Origin: Bradyrhizobium sp. LTSP885 | Lineage (GTDB): Bacteria > Pseudomonadota > Alphaproteobacteria > Rhizobiales > Xanthobacteraceae | Length of the DNA: 64,000 nucleotides | Assembly: GCF_000938305.1 (NCBI RefSeq) | Contig: NZ_JYMT01000043.1 | Span: 213,688-277,687 of the forward strand | Direction: 5' to 3' | Translations under genes and position numbers: made by a program | Shown: one piece after another, positions 7,676 to 15,992 of the stretch | How the letters are laid out: each line of letters starts with the position of its first letter | How positions within the stretch are numbered: the stretch's first letter is position 1 | Notes under the pieces: generated by a model | The model's input: the letters and a program-made list of their open reading frames with translations, nothing else | Database searches by the model: none | Told to the model about the DNA's origin: nothing

Positions 7676-8299
7676 ATGCCGCGTCAGATCGACTACTATT
7701 TCTCGCTGCAATCGCCATGGGCCTATATCGGCCACAAGGTATTCGTCCAACTCGTAAGCGATTATAATCTCAAGGTAAATTACAGGCCCGTATTGCTGGT
7801 CGACCTGTTCTCGGAAACCGGCGGGCTGCCGCTCGCCAAGCGCCATCCGGTGCGGCAGCGCTACCGGATGATCGAATTGCAGCGCTGGCGCGACAAGCGC
7901 GGGCTGAATTTCCACCTGCAGCCGGCGAGCTGGCCGTTCAATGCGCGGCTGGCCGATGGGGTCGTGATCGCCGCGCTCGAGGCGGGCCTCGATCCCGAGC
8001 CCTATCTGCAGCGGGCCTATCCCGCGGTCTGGGAGCACCAGCTCAATCTCGCCGATCCTGCGACCCTGGTGAAGCTTGCCAATGATGCCGGCCTTCCCGG
8101 TGATCAGCTCGTCGCGCGCTCCGCCACGGATGCGGTCGGCGCGGCCTATGAGCAGAACCGGCAGGATGCGCTTGGCTCGGACGTATTCGGCTCGCCGGGC
8201 TATGTGCTCGACGGCGAAGCGTTCTGGGGCCAGGACCGGATCGAATTGCTGGACGATGCGTTGAAGTCGGGCCGTAAGCCATATAGCTCTCAGGCTTAG
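7676..8299 (+). CDS. 2-hydroxychromene-2-carboxylate isomerase-like protein (DsbA fold)
   Basis: Thioredoxin/DsbA-fold protein of the kappa-GST-like HCCA isomerase family, 207 residues. The N-terminus MPRQIDYYFSLQSPWAYIGH carries the SPWAY-type active-site serine replacing the DsbA cysteine. The C-terminus has the usual FGSPGYVLDGEAFWGQDRIELLDDAL block. In naphthalene degradation HCCA isomerase uses glutathione; the role here is unknown because no catabolic neighbours are present. The open frame runs upstream to 7448 with in-frame ATG at 7646, but that extension is AT-rich and unlike the family, so 7676 is preferred. Confidence 0.85.
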   Translation: MPRQIDYYFSLQSPWAYIGHKVFVQLVSDYNLKVNYRPVLLVDLFSETGGLPLAKRHPVRQRYRMIELQRWRDKRGLNFHLQPASWPFNARLADGVVIAALEAGLDPEPYLQRAYPAVWEHQLNLADPATLVKLANDAGLPGDQLVARSATDAVGAAYEQNRQDALGSDVFGSPGYVLDGEAFWGQDRIELLDDALKSGRKPYSSQA

Positions 8300-8329
8300 G
8301 GCAGCATCTGGTTGAGGCGGAGCAAGCTC

Positions 8330-8893
8330 ATGCCCATAGCGACATCGCTCTCGAAATTTTCCATCTCGAAATTTTCCATCTCGAGGTTTTCCGTCGCGGT
8401 TGCTGCAGGCGTTCTGCTCGTCAGCGGCGCTGCGATGGCGCAATCGGCGCCTGACATCGAGAACGGCCGCTTTACGCTGTCGCCAGCGGGCGACGGCTTC
8501 ATGCGGCTCGACACGCGCACCGGCGCGGTCACGACCTGCACCAATTCCAGCGCCGGCTGGGCCTGCTATGCGGTGCCTGACGAACGCGCGGCGATGGATG
8601 CGGAGATTGGCCGCTTGCAGGCCGACAACGACAGGCTGAAGGCCGCGCTCGCGGCGCGCGAACCCGTGGCGTCAGACAAGACCGTCGAGGCGCTGCCCAA
8701 GGGCGATTCTCTGAAGGGGGATTCGCTGAAGAAGCCCGAGCCGAAGGCCGCCGAGGCCGAGCGCAAGATCGAGATTCCGCTGCCGAGCGACCGCGACATG
8801 GACCGCGTGATGTCCTTTGTGGAGCGCGCCTGGCGGCGGCTGATCGAGATGGCCAATCGCGTGCAGCGCGACGTCAACGGCGGCAAGATCTGA
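8330..8893 (+). CDS. Secreted coiled-coil hypothetical protein with repeated signal peptide
   Basis: A 187-residue protein of unknown function. The signal peptide is unusual: after MPIATSL come three copies of a five-residue unit (SKFSI, SKFSI, SRFSV), then a hydrophobic run ending ...GAAMAQS with likely cleavage after AMA. The mature part has a two-cysteine N-terminal region (TTCTNSSAGWACY). A short coiled coil follows (AAMDAEIGRLQADNDRLKAAL), then a duplicated GDSLK linker and a C-terminal helix. GAGGCGGAG precedes the ATG. The stop overlaps the yjbQ start by 1 nt, so the two are coupled. Confidence 0.8.
   Translation: MPIATSLSKFSISKFSISRFSVAVAAGVLLVSGAAMAQSAPDIENGRFTLSPAGDGFMRLDTRTGAVTTCTNSSAGWACYAVPDERAAMDAEIGRLQADNDRLKAALAAREPVASDKTVEALPKGDSLKGDSLKKPEPKAAEAERKIEIPLPSDRDMDRVMSFVERAWRRLIEMANRVQRDVNGGKI
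8351..8395 (+). repeat. Three in-frame 15-bp tandem repeats in a signal peptide
   Basis: Units at 8351-8365 and 8366-8380 are identical (TCGAAATTTTCCATC); 8381-8395 differs at three positions. They encode SKFSI, SKFSI and SRFSV. Confidence 0.9.
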
Positions 8894-9375
8894 TGCGACA
8901 GATGTCATCGAGAACGATTGCACGCTCGGCGCCATCCGCCGTCGCCGCGACCCATATCGTCTCGTCGCGGCTGATCGTGCAGACGTCTGGCGCAGGCTTC
9001 ACCGACATCACGAGCGAGATCGCAAAATTCCTGCGCGAGGCGCGGGCCGCCGAGGGCGCAGTGAGCTTGTTCATCCGTCACACGTCGGCGTCATTGACGA
9101 TCCAGGAAAACGCCGATCCGACGGTGCTGATCGACCTGATGACGGCACTCGATCGGGCCGCGCCGGAAGATGGCGGCTGGCGTCACGATACAGAGGGCCC
9201 CGACGACATGCCGGCGCATATCAAGACCATGCTGACGGCAACCTCGCTGCAGATCCCCGTGCTCGACGGCGAGATGGCGCTCGGCACCTGGCAGGGTATC
9301 TATCTGATCGAGCACCGCGCCCGTCCGCACCGGCGTGAGATCGTGCTGCAGTTCATCGGCGCCACGAGAGCATGA
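8893..9375 (+). CDS. YjbQ family protein (UPF0047; secondary thiamine-phosphate synthase family)
   Basis: A 160-residue protein of the conserved YjbQ family. All three signature blocks are seen: FIRHTSASLTIQENADPTVL, WRHDTEGPDDMPAHIK and LGTWQGIYLIEHR. E. coli YjbQ has weak thiamine-phosphate synthase activity; the true role is not settled. About 20 residues at the N-terminus precede the family core, so an internal start is possible. The ATG at 8893 overlaps the preceding TGA. The stop lies inside a hairpin of the repeat at 9365-9456. Confidence 0.9.
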   Translation: MRQMSSRTIARSAPSAVAATHIVSSRLIVQTSGAGFTDITSEIAKFLREARAAEGAVSLFIRHTSASLTIQENADPTVLIDLMTALDRAAPEDGGWRHDTEGPDDMPAHIKTMLTATSLQIPVLDGEMALGTWQGIYLIEHRARPHRREIVLQFIGATRA

Positions 9376-9456
9376 TGCCAAACGCATCATGCTCTCGCGT
9401 CCTTGTTTGAGCATGATTTTCTCGAAAAACCGGTATCCACTTTTTCGGATCATGCT
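9365..9456. repeat. GAGCATGAT-type intergenic repeat
   Basis: Two inverted pairs: a 13-bp stem 9365-9377/9385-9397 (CGAGAGCATGATG and complement) that includes the yjbQ stop, and a second GAGCATGAT...ATCATGCTT pair at 9409-9456 around an ACCGGTATCCACTTTTTCGG core. I recall this core as a common dispersed repeat in Bradyrhizobium; copy number was not checked. Confidence 0.65.
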
Positions 9457-9464
9457 TGAAATGA

Positions 9465-9494
9465 CATCGGCCGCGGATCGCTCCGCGGCCGATG
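9465..9494. terminator. Terminator hairpin between yjbQ and the MHS transporter gene
   Basis: Perfect 13-bp stem CATCGGCCGCGGA with a 4-nt loop, between convergent genes. Flanking T-runs are weak on both sides. Confidence 0.6.
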
Positions 9495-9518
9495 AACTTG
9501 GCTCGTGATATCGACCGG

Positions 9519-11207
9519 TCAGGTCTTGGTGATGTCGACGTCCTTGGTCTCGGGCACGAAGATCAGGCCGACAATGAAGGTCATTGATGCGATCGCGATC
9601 GGGTACCAGAGCCCGGCGTAGATATTGCCGGTCGCAGCCACCAGCGCGACTGCGATCGGCGGCAGCAATCCGCCGAACCAGCCGTTGCCGATGTGATAGG
9701 GCAGCGACATCGACGTGTAGCGGATCCGGGTCGGGAACAGCTCGACGAGAGCGGCTGCGATCGGCCCGTAGACCATCGTCACCAGAATCGCGAGATAGGT
9801 CAGGACCGCAATCAGCATCGGCATGTTGATGGCCGCTGGATCGGCCCCCTTGACCGGGTAGCCCGCCTCGCCGACCGCGGCCGTGACTGCGGTGTTGAAC
9901 GCGGTACGCTGGGTGGCAAAGGCCTTCGGATCGACGCCGGTACCCTTCACCGAGTCGTATGACTTGCTGCCAACCATGACCTTGGCGAGGCTGCCAGCGG
10001 CACCGGCCTCCAATTTGAAGTTCACGGACGAGGCAATCAGCGCGTTACGGGCCACGTCGCAGGAACTGGTGAAGACCCGGCCGCCGACGGGGTCAAACAG
10101 GACATTGCAGTCCGCCGGGTCTGCGACCACGGTGACTGGCGCGTTGGCCAAGGCCTTTTCGAGCGCCGGATTGGCGGCCGAGGTGAGCAGGGTGAAGGCG
10201 AAATGATACGTCAACGCGCCAAGCAGGCAGCCCGCCAGGATGATCGGCTTGCGGCCGATCTTGTCCGACAGCCAGCCGAAGAACAGGAAGCCCACGGTTG
10301 CGATCGCCAAAGCGATGATGAGCGCGATGTCGGCGGAGTTCGCCGGCACCTTGAGCGTGTTGACGAGGAAGACGCGCGCGTAGAATTGACCGCCGTACCA
10401 GATCACGGCCTGCCCCGCCGTGAGGCCGAACAGCGCGATCAGTGCGTATTTGCCGTTCTGCCAGTTGCCGAAGGCTTCCGACAAGGGGGCCTTGGAGCCC
10501 TTGCCCTCGTCCTTCATCTTCTGGAACATCGGCGATTCCGACAGCTGCATGCGGATCCAGATCGAGATGCCGAGCAGCAGGATCGAAATCAGATAGGGAT
10601 AACGCCAGCCGCCCCCAAGACCCGGATCGCTGAAGGCTTCGGGGCTCATGCTGTTGCGGACGACGTAGACGATCAGCAGCGACATGAACAAGCCGATCGT
10701 GGCGGTGGTTTGAATCCACGACGTATAGAATCCGCGGCGTCCCTGCGGCGCGTGCTCGGCGACATAGGTCGCGGCTCCGCCGTACTCGCCGCCGAGCGCG
10801 AGGCCCTGCAGGAGGCGCAGGAAGATCAGGATGGTGGGAGCCAGCCAGCCGATCTGCTGGTAGTCCGGCGTCAGGCCGACCAGGAAGGTCGACATGCCCA
10901 TGATCGTGATGGTGACCAGGAAGGTGTATTTGCGCCCGACCAGATCGCCGACGCGACCGAACACCAGTGCTCCGAGCGGACGGACGAGGAAGCCCGCCGA
11001 GAAGGTCAGCAGAGCGAAGATGAACTGCGTGTTGGCGTCGAACGCCGAATAGAAGGCCTTGCCGATCTGGGCTGCGGTCCAGCCGTAGAGATAGAAGTCA
11101 TACCACTCGAACACAGTGCCGAGTGAAGAGGCGAAGATAACCTTCTTCTCCTCGCCGGTCATTCCTCGCTGACGGACGTCGCCGCCGGTGGCTGTCGCCA
11201 TTGCCAT
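9519..11207 (-). CDS. MHS-family metabolite/proton symporter
   Basis: Major facilitator of the metabolite:H+ symporter family (ProP, KgtP, ShiA relatives), 562 residues, inner membrane, 12 helices. The family start is ...KKVIFASSLGTVFEWYDFYLYG; the loop 2-3 signature is LGALVFGRVGDLVGRKYTF; loop 8-9 has GWLSDKIGRKP. It is about 110-130 residues longer than usual because of a polar insert in the C-terminal half (ANPALEKALANAP to ADPAAINMPM) with two cysteines. Substrate unknown. GGGAG precedes the ATG at 11207; an upstream in-frame start at 11294 has no such site. It is divergent from the response-regulator gene at 11517. Confidence 0.9.
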   Translation of the reverse strand: MAMATATGGDVRQRGMTGEEKKVIFASSLGTVFEWYDFYLYGWTAAQIGKAFYSAFDANTQFIFALLTFSAGFLVRPLGALVFGRVGDLVGRKYTFLVTITIMGMSTFLVGLTPDYQQIGWLAPTILIFLRLLQGLALGGEYGGAATYVAEHAPQGRRGFYTSWIQTTATIGLFMSLLIVYVVRNSMSPEAFSDPGLGGGWRYPYLISILLLGISIWIRMQLSESPMFQKMKDEGKGSKAPLSEAFGNWQNGKYALIALFGLTAGQAVIWYGGQFYARVFLVNTLKVPANSADIALIIALAIATVGFLFFGWLSDKIGRKPIILAGCLLGALTYHFAFTLLTSAANPALEKALANAPVTVVADPADCNVLFDPVGGRVFTSSCDVARNALIASSVNFKLEAGAAGSLAKVMVGSKSYDSVKGTGVDPKAFATQRTAFNTAVTAAVGEAGYPVKGADPAAINMPMLIAVLTYLAILVTMVYGPIAAALVELFPTRIRYTSMSLPYHIGNGWFGGLLPPIAVALVAATGNIYAGLWYPIAIASMTFIVGLIFVPETKDVDITKT

Positions 11208-11516
11208 TGTGTTTCGCTCCCCGAACTCGTTTCCTCGCGCCCCAAACGTCCGGATCTGCCGGATCGACTTAGGTCTTGCCACCGAAGGTAACATCGCGGT
11301 GAAAGCCGTCCCAATAAGACTTTTGGCTTTTTCACGGCTTCAGCTTATCGTCAGGAACATGAATGGGATGGGACTCCCGCGTGTGCCTATTGCGGCGCAC
11401 AAGACGGGCGGGATTAACTGCATTGGCATGTGGTATTATCGAGTGCTTGCGTGGTACTGCCGCCCGGGAGACAACCTGATTTCGCGGGATTGCCAAATCC
11501 CGCTTGTGGGACTGAG
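11208..11516. other. Divergent promoter region, MHS transporter / response regulator
   Basis: A 309-bp stretch without a gene. It must hold the promoters of both divergent genes. The only clear structure is the inverted repeat at 11484-11503. I could not assign convincing -35/-10 or sigma-54 elements. Confidence 0.5.
11484..11503. promoter_or_regulatory. Inverted repeat just before the response-regulator gene
   Basis: Perfect 8-bp arms GCGGGATT/AATCCCGC with a 4-nt spacer end 13 bp before the ATG at 11517. It could be an autoregulatory operator or an mRNA hairpin near the ribosome site. Confidence 0.5.
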
Positions 11517-12191
11517 ATGACTGCTGTTGCCAATACTCATCTTGTCATCGCCGATGACCATCCGCTGTTCCGCGATGCGTTGCGTCAGGCGGTGTCGAGT
11601 GTCGTAAGTTCGGCCACCATCAGCGAGGCCGGATCGTTCGAGGATCTGACCGCGCTGCTGGAGCGGGACTCCGAGGTCGACCTGATCCTGCTCGACCTGA
11701 CGATGCCGGGAATCAGCGGTTTCTCCGGCCTGATCTATCTGCGGGCACAATATCCGGCGATCCCGGTGGTCATCGTCTCGGCCAGCGACGATGTCGGAAC
11801 CATCCGCCGCTCGCTCGATTTCGGCGCCTCCGGCTTCATTCCCAAGCGCTTCGGGGTCGAGACGCTGCGCGATGCCATCATGAAGGTGATGGAAGGCGAC
11901 GTCTGGGTTCCGCCGGACACCGATCTCTCGGCCGCCGGCGATCCCGACATGACGCGGCTGCGTGACCGCTTGGTGACGCTGACCCCGCAGCAGGTCCGGG
12001 TGCTGATGATGCTGTCGGAGGGGCTGCTCAACAAGCAGATCGCCTATGAGCTCGGGGTCTCCGAGGCGACCATCAAGGCGCATGTCTCGGCGATCCTGCA
12101 GAAACTCGGCGTCGAAAGCCGCACCCAGGCCGTGATCGCCGCCGCCAGGATCGCCGGCGGCCAGTGGCGCCAGGGCACGCCGACGGGGTAG
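11517..12191 (+). CDS. LuxR/NarL-type response regulator (CrbR/ErdR-like)
   Basis: A 224-residue two-component regulator. Receiver domain residues about 8-125: acidic pair in IADDHPLF, phosphoacceptor Asp in LILLDLTMPG, and lysine in FIPKRF. The LuxR helix-turn-helix at about 155-215 reads LTPQQVRVLMMLSEGLLNKQIAYELGVSEATIKAHVSAILQKLGV. This wording is typical of the CrbR/ErdR/AgmR group, which in Vibrio and Pseudomonas works with the SSS-domain kinases CrbS/MxtR to control acetyl-CoA synthetase and acetate or ethanol use. Its likely partner kinase is the convergent gene at 12369-15878. The ATG at 11517 gives the family N-terminus; an upstream frame to 11430 does not. Confidence 0.9.
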   Translation: MTAVANTHLVIADDHPLFRDALRQAVSSVVSSATISEAGSFEDLTALLERDSEVDLILLDLTMPGISGFSGLIYLRAQYPAIPVVIVSASDDVGTIRRSLDFGASGFIPKRFGVETLRDAIMKVMEGDVWVPPDTDLSAAGDPDMTRLRDRLVTLTPQQVRVLMMLSEGLLNKQIAYELGVSEATIKAHVSAILQKLGVESRTQAVIAAARIAGGQWRQGTPTG

Positions 12192-12218
12192 GGGCATTTC
12201 GGGTCTTCGTTCCGTTAT

Positions 12219-12309
12219 CCTGAGGAGCGCGTCTTCGCGCGTCTCGAAGGATGCACGGCCGAGAGCGGGGCCGTCATGCTTCGAGACGGCCGCTGCGCGG
12301 CCTCCTCAG
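12219..12309. repeat. Palindromic intergenic repeat (CTGAGGAG...CTCCTCAG type)
   Basis: Outer arms CCTGAGGAG and CTCCTCAG, inner pairs CGTCTCGAAG and CTTCGAGACG, between the convergent regulator and kinase genes. It matches in style the palindromic intergenic repeats common in Bradyrhizobium. Confidence 0.7.
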
Positions 12310-12368
12310 CACGACGGAGAAGGTGCGGTGCGCGGGATCGTCTTGATCGCGCACTTTGGCCCCCGCCG

Positions 12369-15300
12369 CTACTCCGCCGCCACCATCTGTTGCGTTCGCC
12401 ACTGCCCGAGCAGCGCGCGGAGCGAGGCCGGTTTGACCGGCTTGTTCAGCACCGCGATGTTCTCCTCGCGCGCGGCGGCGCGGACTGGCGGGCTGCGGTC
12501 GGCGGTGATCAGGATCGCCGGGATATTGTCGCCGAAGCGGCGGCGGATCTCGCGGATTGCGGCGATACCGTTGCCGCGGTCGAGATGGTAGTCGACCAGC
12601 ACGCCGGTGACGCGCCCGCCGGCGGCCTCGATCGCGGCCATGGCAGCGTCCGGATCGGTCACCGCGATCACCTCGGCGTCCCATGCGGTCAGCAGCGTCT
12701 TCATGCCGTCGAGGATGGCGAGATCGTTCTCGATGCAGACGATCAGCGCGCCGCTCATCGGCGTTTTCGACAGTGGCGTCGCGCTGGTGACGGCGGCGGT
12801 ATGGTTGACCGTGGTGGCAATCGGCACCGTGACCGAGAACACCGAGCCGCCGCCGGTATTGGAGTCGATCGCGATGCGATGATCGAGGACCCGTGCCAAC
12901 CGCTCGACGATCGACAATCCGAGACCGAGGCCGCGCGCGATCCGGGCGCCCTGTTCGAGGCGGTGGAATTCCTTGAAGATCTCGCCGCGCTTCTGCACGG
13001 GGATTCCGACGCCGGTATCGTAGATGCTGATCTGCAGCTGTTGGCCGCGGCGGCGGCAGCCGACCAGCACGCGGCCACGGGGGGTGTATTTGATCGCGTT
13101 GGAGATGAAGTTCTGCAACAGCCGGCGCAGCAGCGAGCGGTCGGATTCGACCGGCAGCGAGCAGGGCACGAAGTGCAGATCGAGGCCCTTGTCGCGGGCG
13201 ATCGGCGCGAATTCGATCTCCAGCGAGCGCGTCAGATCGGCCATCCTGAAGCTCGAGATCGACGGCGTCATGGCGCCGGCATCGAGGCGTGAGATGTCGA
13301 GCAGCGCGCCTAGGATGTCCTCGATCGCCTCGAGCGAGTCGTCGATGTTCTCGACCAGTCGCGAATCCTCGCCGCCATTCTGCCGCTCGACCAGGCTCGT
13401 CACATAAAGGCGCGCGGCGTTGAGCGGCTGCAGGATGTCGTGGCTCGCGGCGGCAAGGAACCGGGTCTTGGAGGCATTGGCGTCCTCCGCCGTGCTCTTG
13501 GCGAGCGCGAGCTCCGAGTTCAGCCGGGTGAGTTCTCCGGTACGGTCGCGCACGCGCTTTTCCAGCGTCGCATTGGCGCGTTCCAGCGCTTCGGCCGCCT
13601 CGAAGCTCGGCGTGACATCGGAGAAGGTGATGACGAGGCCGCCGCCCGGCATGCGGTTGGCGCGCACCTCGATCACCAGATGGCGATCGGTGAAGCGTTC
13701 CAGATAGGGTTCGCCCTCGGTGGTGTAGGCGCGCAGGCGTTGCTCCAGCAGGCTGTCGCTGTTGCCGGCGGGGGGCGGGCTCACCGCGCCCATGAATTCG
13801 AGGATTTCGGGCAGGGGGATGCCGAGCTGCACCAGATGCGGCGGCAACGCCAGTAATTCGCTGAACTGGCGGTTGGAGCAGATCAGCTGCAGGTCGGCGT
13901 CGAACACGGCGATGCCCTGGCGCACGTGGTTGAGTGCGGTCTGCAGGATCTCGCGGTTGAAATGAAGCGCGGCGTGGGAGTCGTCGAGCAGCTTCAGCGC
14001 GGCCTTGGCCGACACGGTGCGCCGGCGCAGCAGCAGCGACATCACGAGGCGTGACGACGCCGCCCCGATCGACGAGGCGATCAGCCGCTCGGCATGCTGC
14101 AGCAGCTCGAAATCCGCAGGCGCGGCCGGGTCGAGCGCGCCATTGTGGTTGGCGGTGAAGGCCGCGAAGGCCTCGCGGGTGCGGTCGGGACCGAGATATT
14201 GCGCCACCGTGCTCTGGATATCCTGCACCGTCACCGTGGTCCGCCAGCGCCGCAAGTTCGGCGCGATCGGAACCATCGTGTTGGGCACGAACACATTGGC
14301 CTGCAGCAGTTCGATCGAGGACGGCGCACGCGCCAGCGAGAACACGACATAGGCGAGGATATTGAGCGCGAGGCTCCAAAGTGTGCCGTGCAACAGCGGC
14401 GGCAAATCGGCGCCGAACAGCGCCTGCGGCCGCAGCGCCTCGATCCCGAACGGGCCGTGCTGCAGCAGCATCAGGCCCGCGGTCGAGGTCTCGAGAAAGC
14501 TCGGCACGAACAGCGTGTAGAGCCACATCGCAAAGCCGACCAGCATGCCCGCCATGGCACCGCGCGCCGTGGCGCGGCGCCAGAACAGGCCGCCAAAGAA
14601 GGCCGGCGCGAGCTGCGCGATCGCGGCAAAGGACAACAGGCCGATCGCCACCAGCTGGGTGTTGCCGAGCGCGCGGTAGTAGAAATACGACATCACCATG
14701 ATGGCGAAGATCGAGAAGCGGCGCGCCTTCAGCAGGAAATCGCCGAAGTCCTTCTGGCCGACGCGGACGTCATCGCTGCGCGGCAGCACCAGCGGCAGCA
14801 CAATGTCGTTGGAGACCATGATCGACAGCGCGACGCATTCGACGATCACCATCGCGGTCCCCGCCGACAGGCCGCCGACGAAGACGGCGAGGCTGAGCAG
14901 CTGCGAACCGCCTTCGATCGGCAGCGCCAGCACGAACATGTCGGCATCGACCGCGCCGAACGGGAAGATGACCAGACCCGCGATTGCGATCGGAATCACG
15001 AACAGATTGATCGCGACGAGGTAGAGCGGGAACAGCCAGCGTGCTCGGCTGACCTCTGCGCTGTTCGTGTTCTCGACGACGCTGACGTGGAACTGGCGCG
15101 GCAGCAGCATGATCGCGCAGAACGACAGCAGCGTCATGATCAGGAAGTTGCCGATCGACGGTACATATTCGATCGCGCGCACCGCCTCCGGCGTCTTCAG
15201 GGCGCGCTCGTAGAGCTCCTCCGGAGAGAACATCCAGAAGGTGACAAAGGCACCGGCGGCGATGAAGGCGACCAGCTTGACGATGGATTCGGTCGCGATC

Positions 15301-15878
15301 GCGAGAATCAGGCCATGCTGGTGCTCGGTCGCGTCACTGTGGCGGGTGCCGAACAGCACCGCGAAAACAGCCATGGCGAGCGTCACCATCAGTGCGATGT
15401 CGCCGATGATCGGAATCTTGGAGAACGCCTGGTCCTCGCTCAGGATCGTCTCCAGCGACGAGGCCATCGCCTTGAGCTGCAGCGCGATGTAGGGCACCGA
15501 GCCGATGATCGCGATTGCGGCCACCGTCGCCGCCACCGCCTGGCTTTTGCCGTAGCGTGCGGCGATGAAATCGGCGATCGAGGTGATGTTCTGCGACTTG
15601 GCCAGCACGATCACCCGGCGCAGCAGCGGCGTGCACAGCCCGATCATCAGGATCGGACCGAGATAGATCGCGAGGAAATCGACGCTGGTGCGGGTCGCAA
15701 AGCCGACCGAGCCGAAGAAGGTCCAGGAGGTGCAGTAGATCGCGAGCGACAGCGGGTAGATCCACTGGCTGGCACGGCCGCGCTCACCCGCCGGCATCCG
15801 GTCGCCGCGGCTGGCCACGTAGAACAACAATCCGATGTAGGCGAACGCCGTGGCGATTACGCCCCAGTCGTGCAGCAT
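12369..15878 (-). CDS. Hybrid sensor kinase with N-terminal sodium/solute symporter domain (CrbS/MxtR/NahK-like)
   Basis: An 1169-residue inner-membrane sensor. Residues about 1-500 form a 12-13-helix sodium:solute symporter (PutP-like) domain, starting LHDWGVIATAFAYIGLLFYVASRGDR. A PAS domain lies near 660-780. The HisKA box is FLAAASHDILQPLNAARLY, followed by the N-box NFISNAIKYTPRG, G1 DTGVGIP and G2 GLGLGLSIVERLARVL. The C-terminal receiver has phosphoacceptor Asp in VLVDYHLDRGNG and Lys in VLNKPVKP. CrbS/MxtR kinases of this architecture sense acetate or related metabolism. It converges on the CrbR-like regulator gene, so the pair is adjacent but not in one operon. The start at 15878 fits the family N-terminus; the gene lies 114 nt after hemA on the same strand. 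Confidence 0.93.
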   Translation of the reverse strand: MLHDWGVIATAFAYIGLLFYVASRGDRMPAGERGRASQWIYPLSLAIYCTSWTFFGSVGFATRTSVDFLAIYLGPILMIGLCTPLLRRVIVLAKSQNITSIADFIAARYGKSQAVAATVAAIAIIGSVPYIALQLKAMASSLETILSEDQAFSKIPIIGDIALMVTLAMAVFAVLFGTRHSDATEHQHGLILAIATESIVKLVAFIAAGAFVTFWMFSPEELYERALKTPEAVRAIEYVPSIGNFLIMTLLSFCAIMLLPRQFHVSVVENTNSAEVSRARWLFPLYLVAINLFVIPIAIAGLVIFPFGAVDADMFVLALPIEGGSQLLSLAVFVGGLSAGTAMVIVECVALSIMVSNDIVLPLVLPRSDDVRVGQKDFGDFLLKARRFSIFAIMVMSYFYYRALGNTQLVAIGLLSFAAIAQLAPAFFGGLFWRRATARGAMAGMLVGFAMWLYTLFVPSFLETSTAGLMLLQHGPFGIEALRPQALFGADLPPLLHGTLWSLALNILAYVVFSLARAPSSIELLQANVFVPNTMVPIAPNLRRWRTTVTVQDIQSTVAQYLGPDRTREAFAAFTANHNGALDPAAPADFELLQHAERLIASSIGAASSRLVMSLLLRRRTVSAKAALKLLDDSHAALHFNREILQTALNHVRQGIAVFDADLQLICSNRQFSELLALPPHLVQLGIPLPEILEFMGAVSPPPAGNSDSLLEQRLRAYTTEGEPYLERFTDRHLVIEVRANRMPGGGLVITFSDVTPSFEAAEALERANATLEKRVRDRTGELTRLNSELALAKSTAEDANASKTRFLAAASHDILQPLNAARLYVTSLVERQNGGEDSRLVENIDDSLEAIEDILGALLDISRLDAGAMTPSISSFRMADLTRSLEIEFAPIARDKGLDLHFVPCSLPVESDRSLLRRLLQNFISNAIKYTPRGRVLVGCRRRGQQLQISIYDTGVGIPVQKRGEIFKEFHRLEQGARIARGLGLGLSIVERLARVLDHRIAIDSNTGGGSVFSVTVPIATTVNHTAAVTSATPLSKTPMSGALIVCIENDLAILDGMKTLLTAWDAEVIAVTDPDAAMAAIEAAGGRVTGVLVDYHLDRGNGIAAIREIRRRFGDNIPAILITADRSPPVRAAAREENIAVLNKPVKPASLRALLGQWRTQQMVAAE

Positions 15879-15992
15879 TGCTGCCTGTCTCCGGTCCCGG
15901 CCCGGGAGGCGGTCGGGAGGGGGACTATAAACGCATTAGGTCGGCCGCGCATCGCGCGACCGGCCCAATTTCGAGACGAGGGAGGAGTAGGG

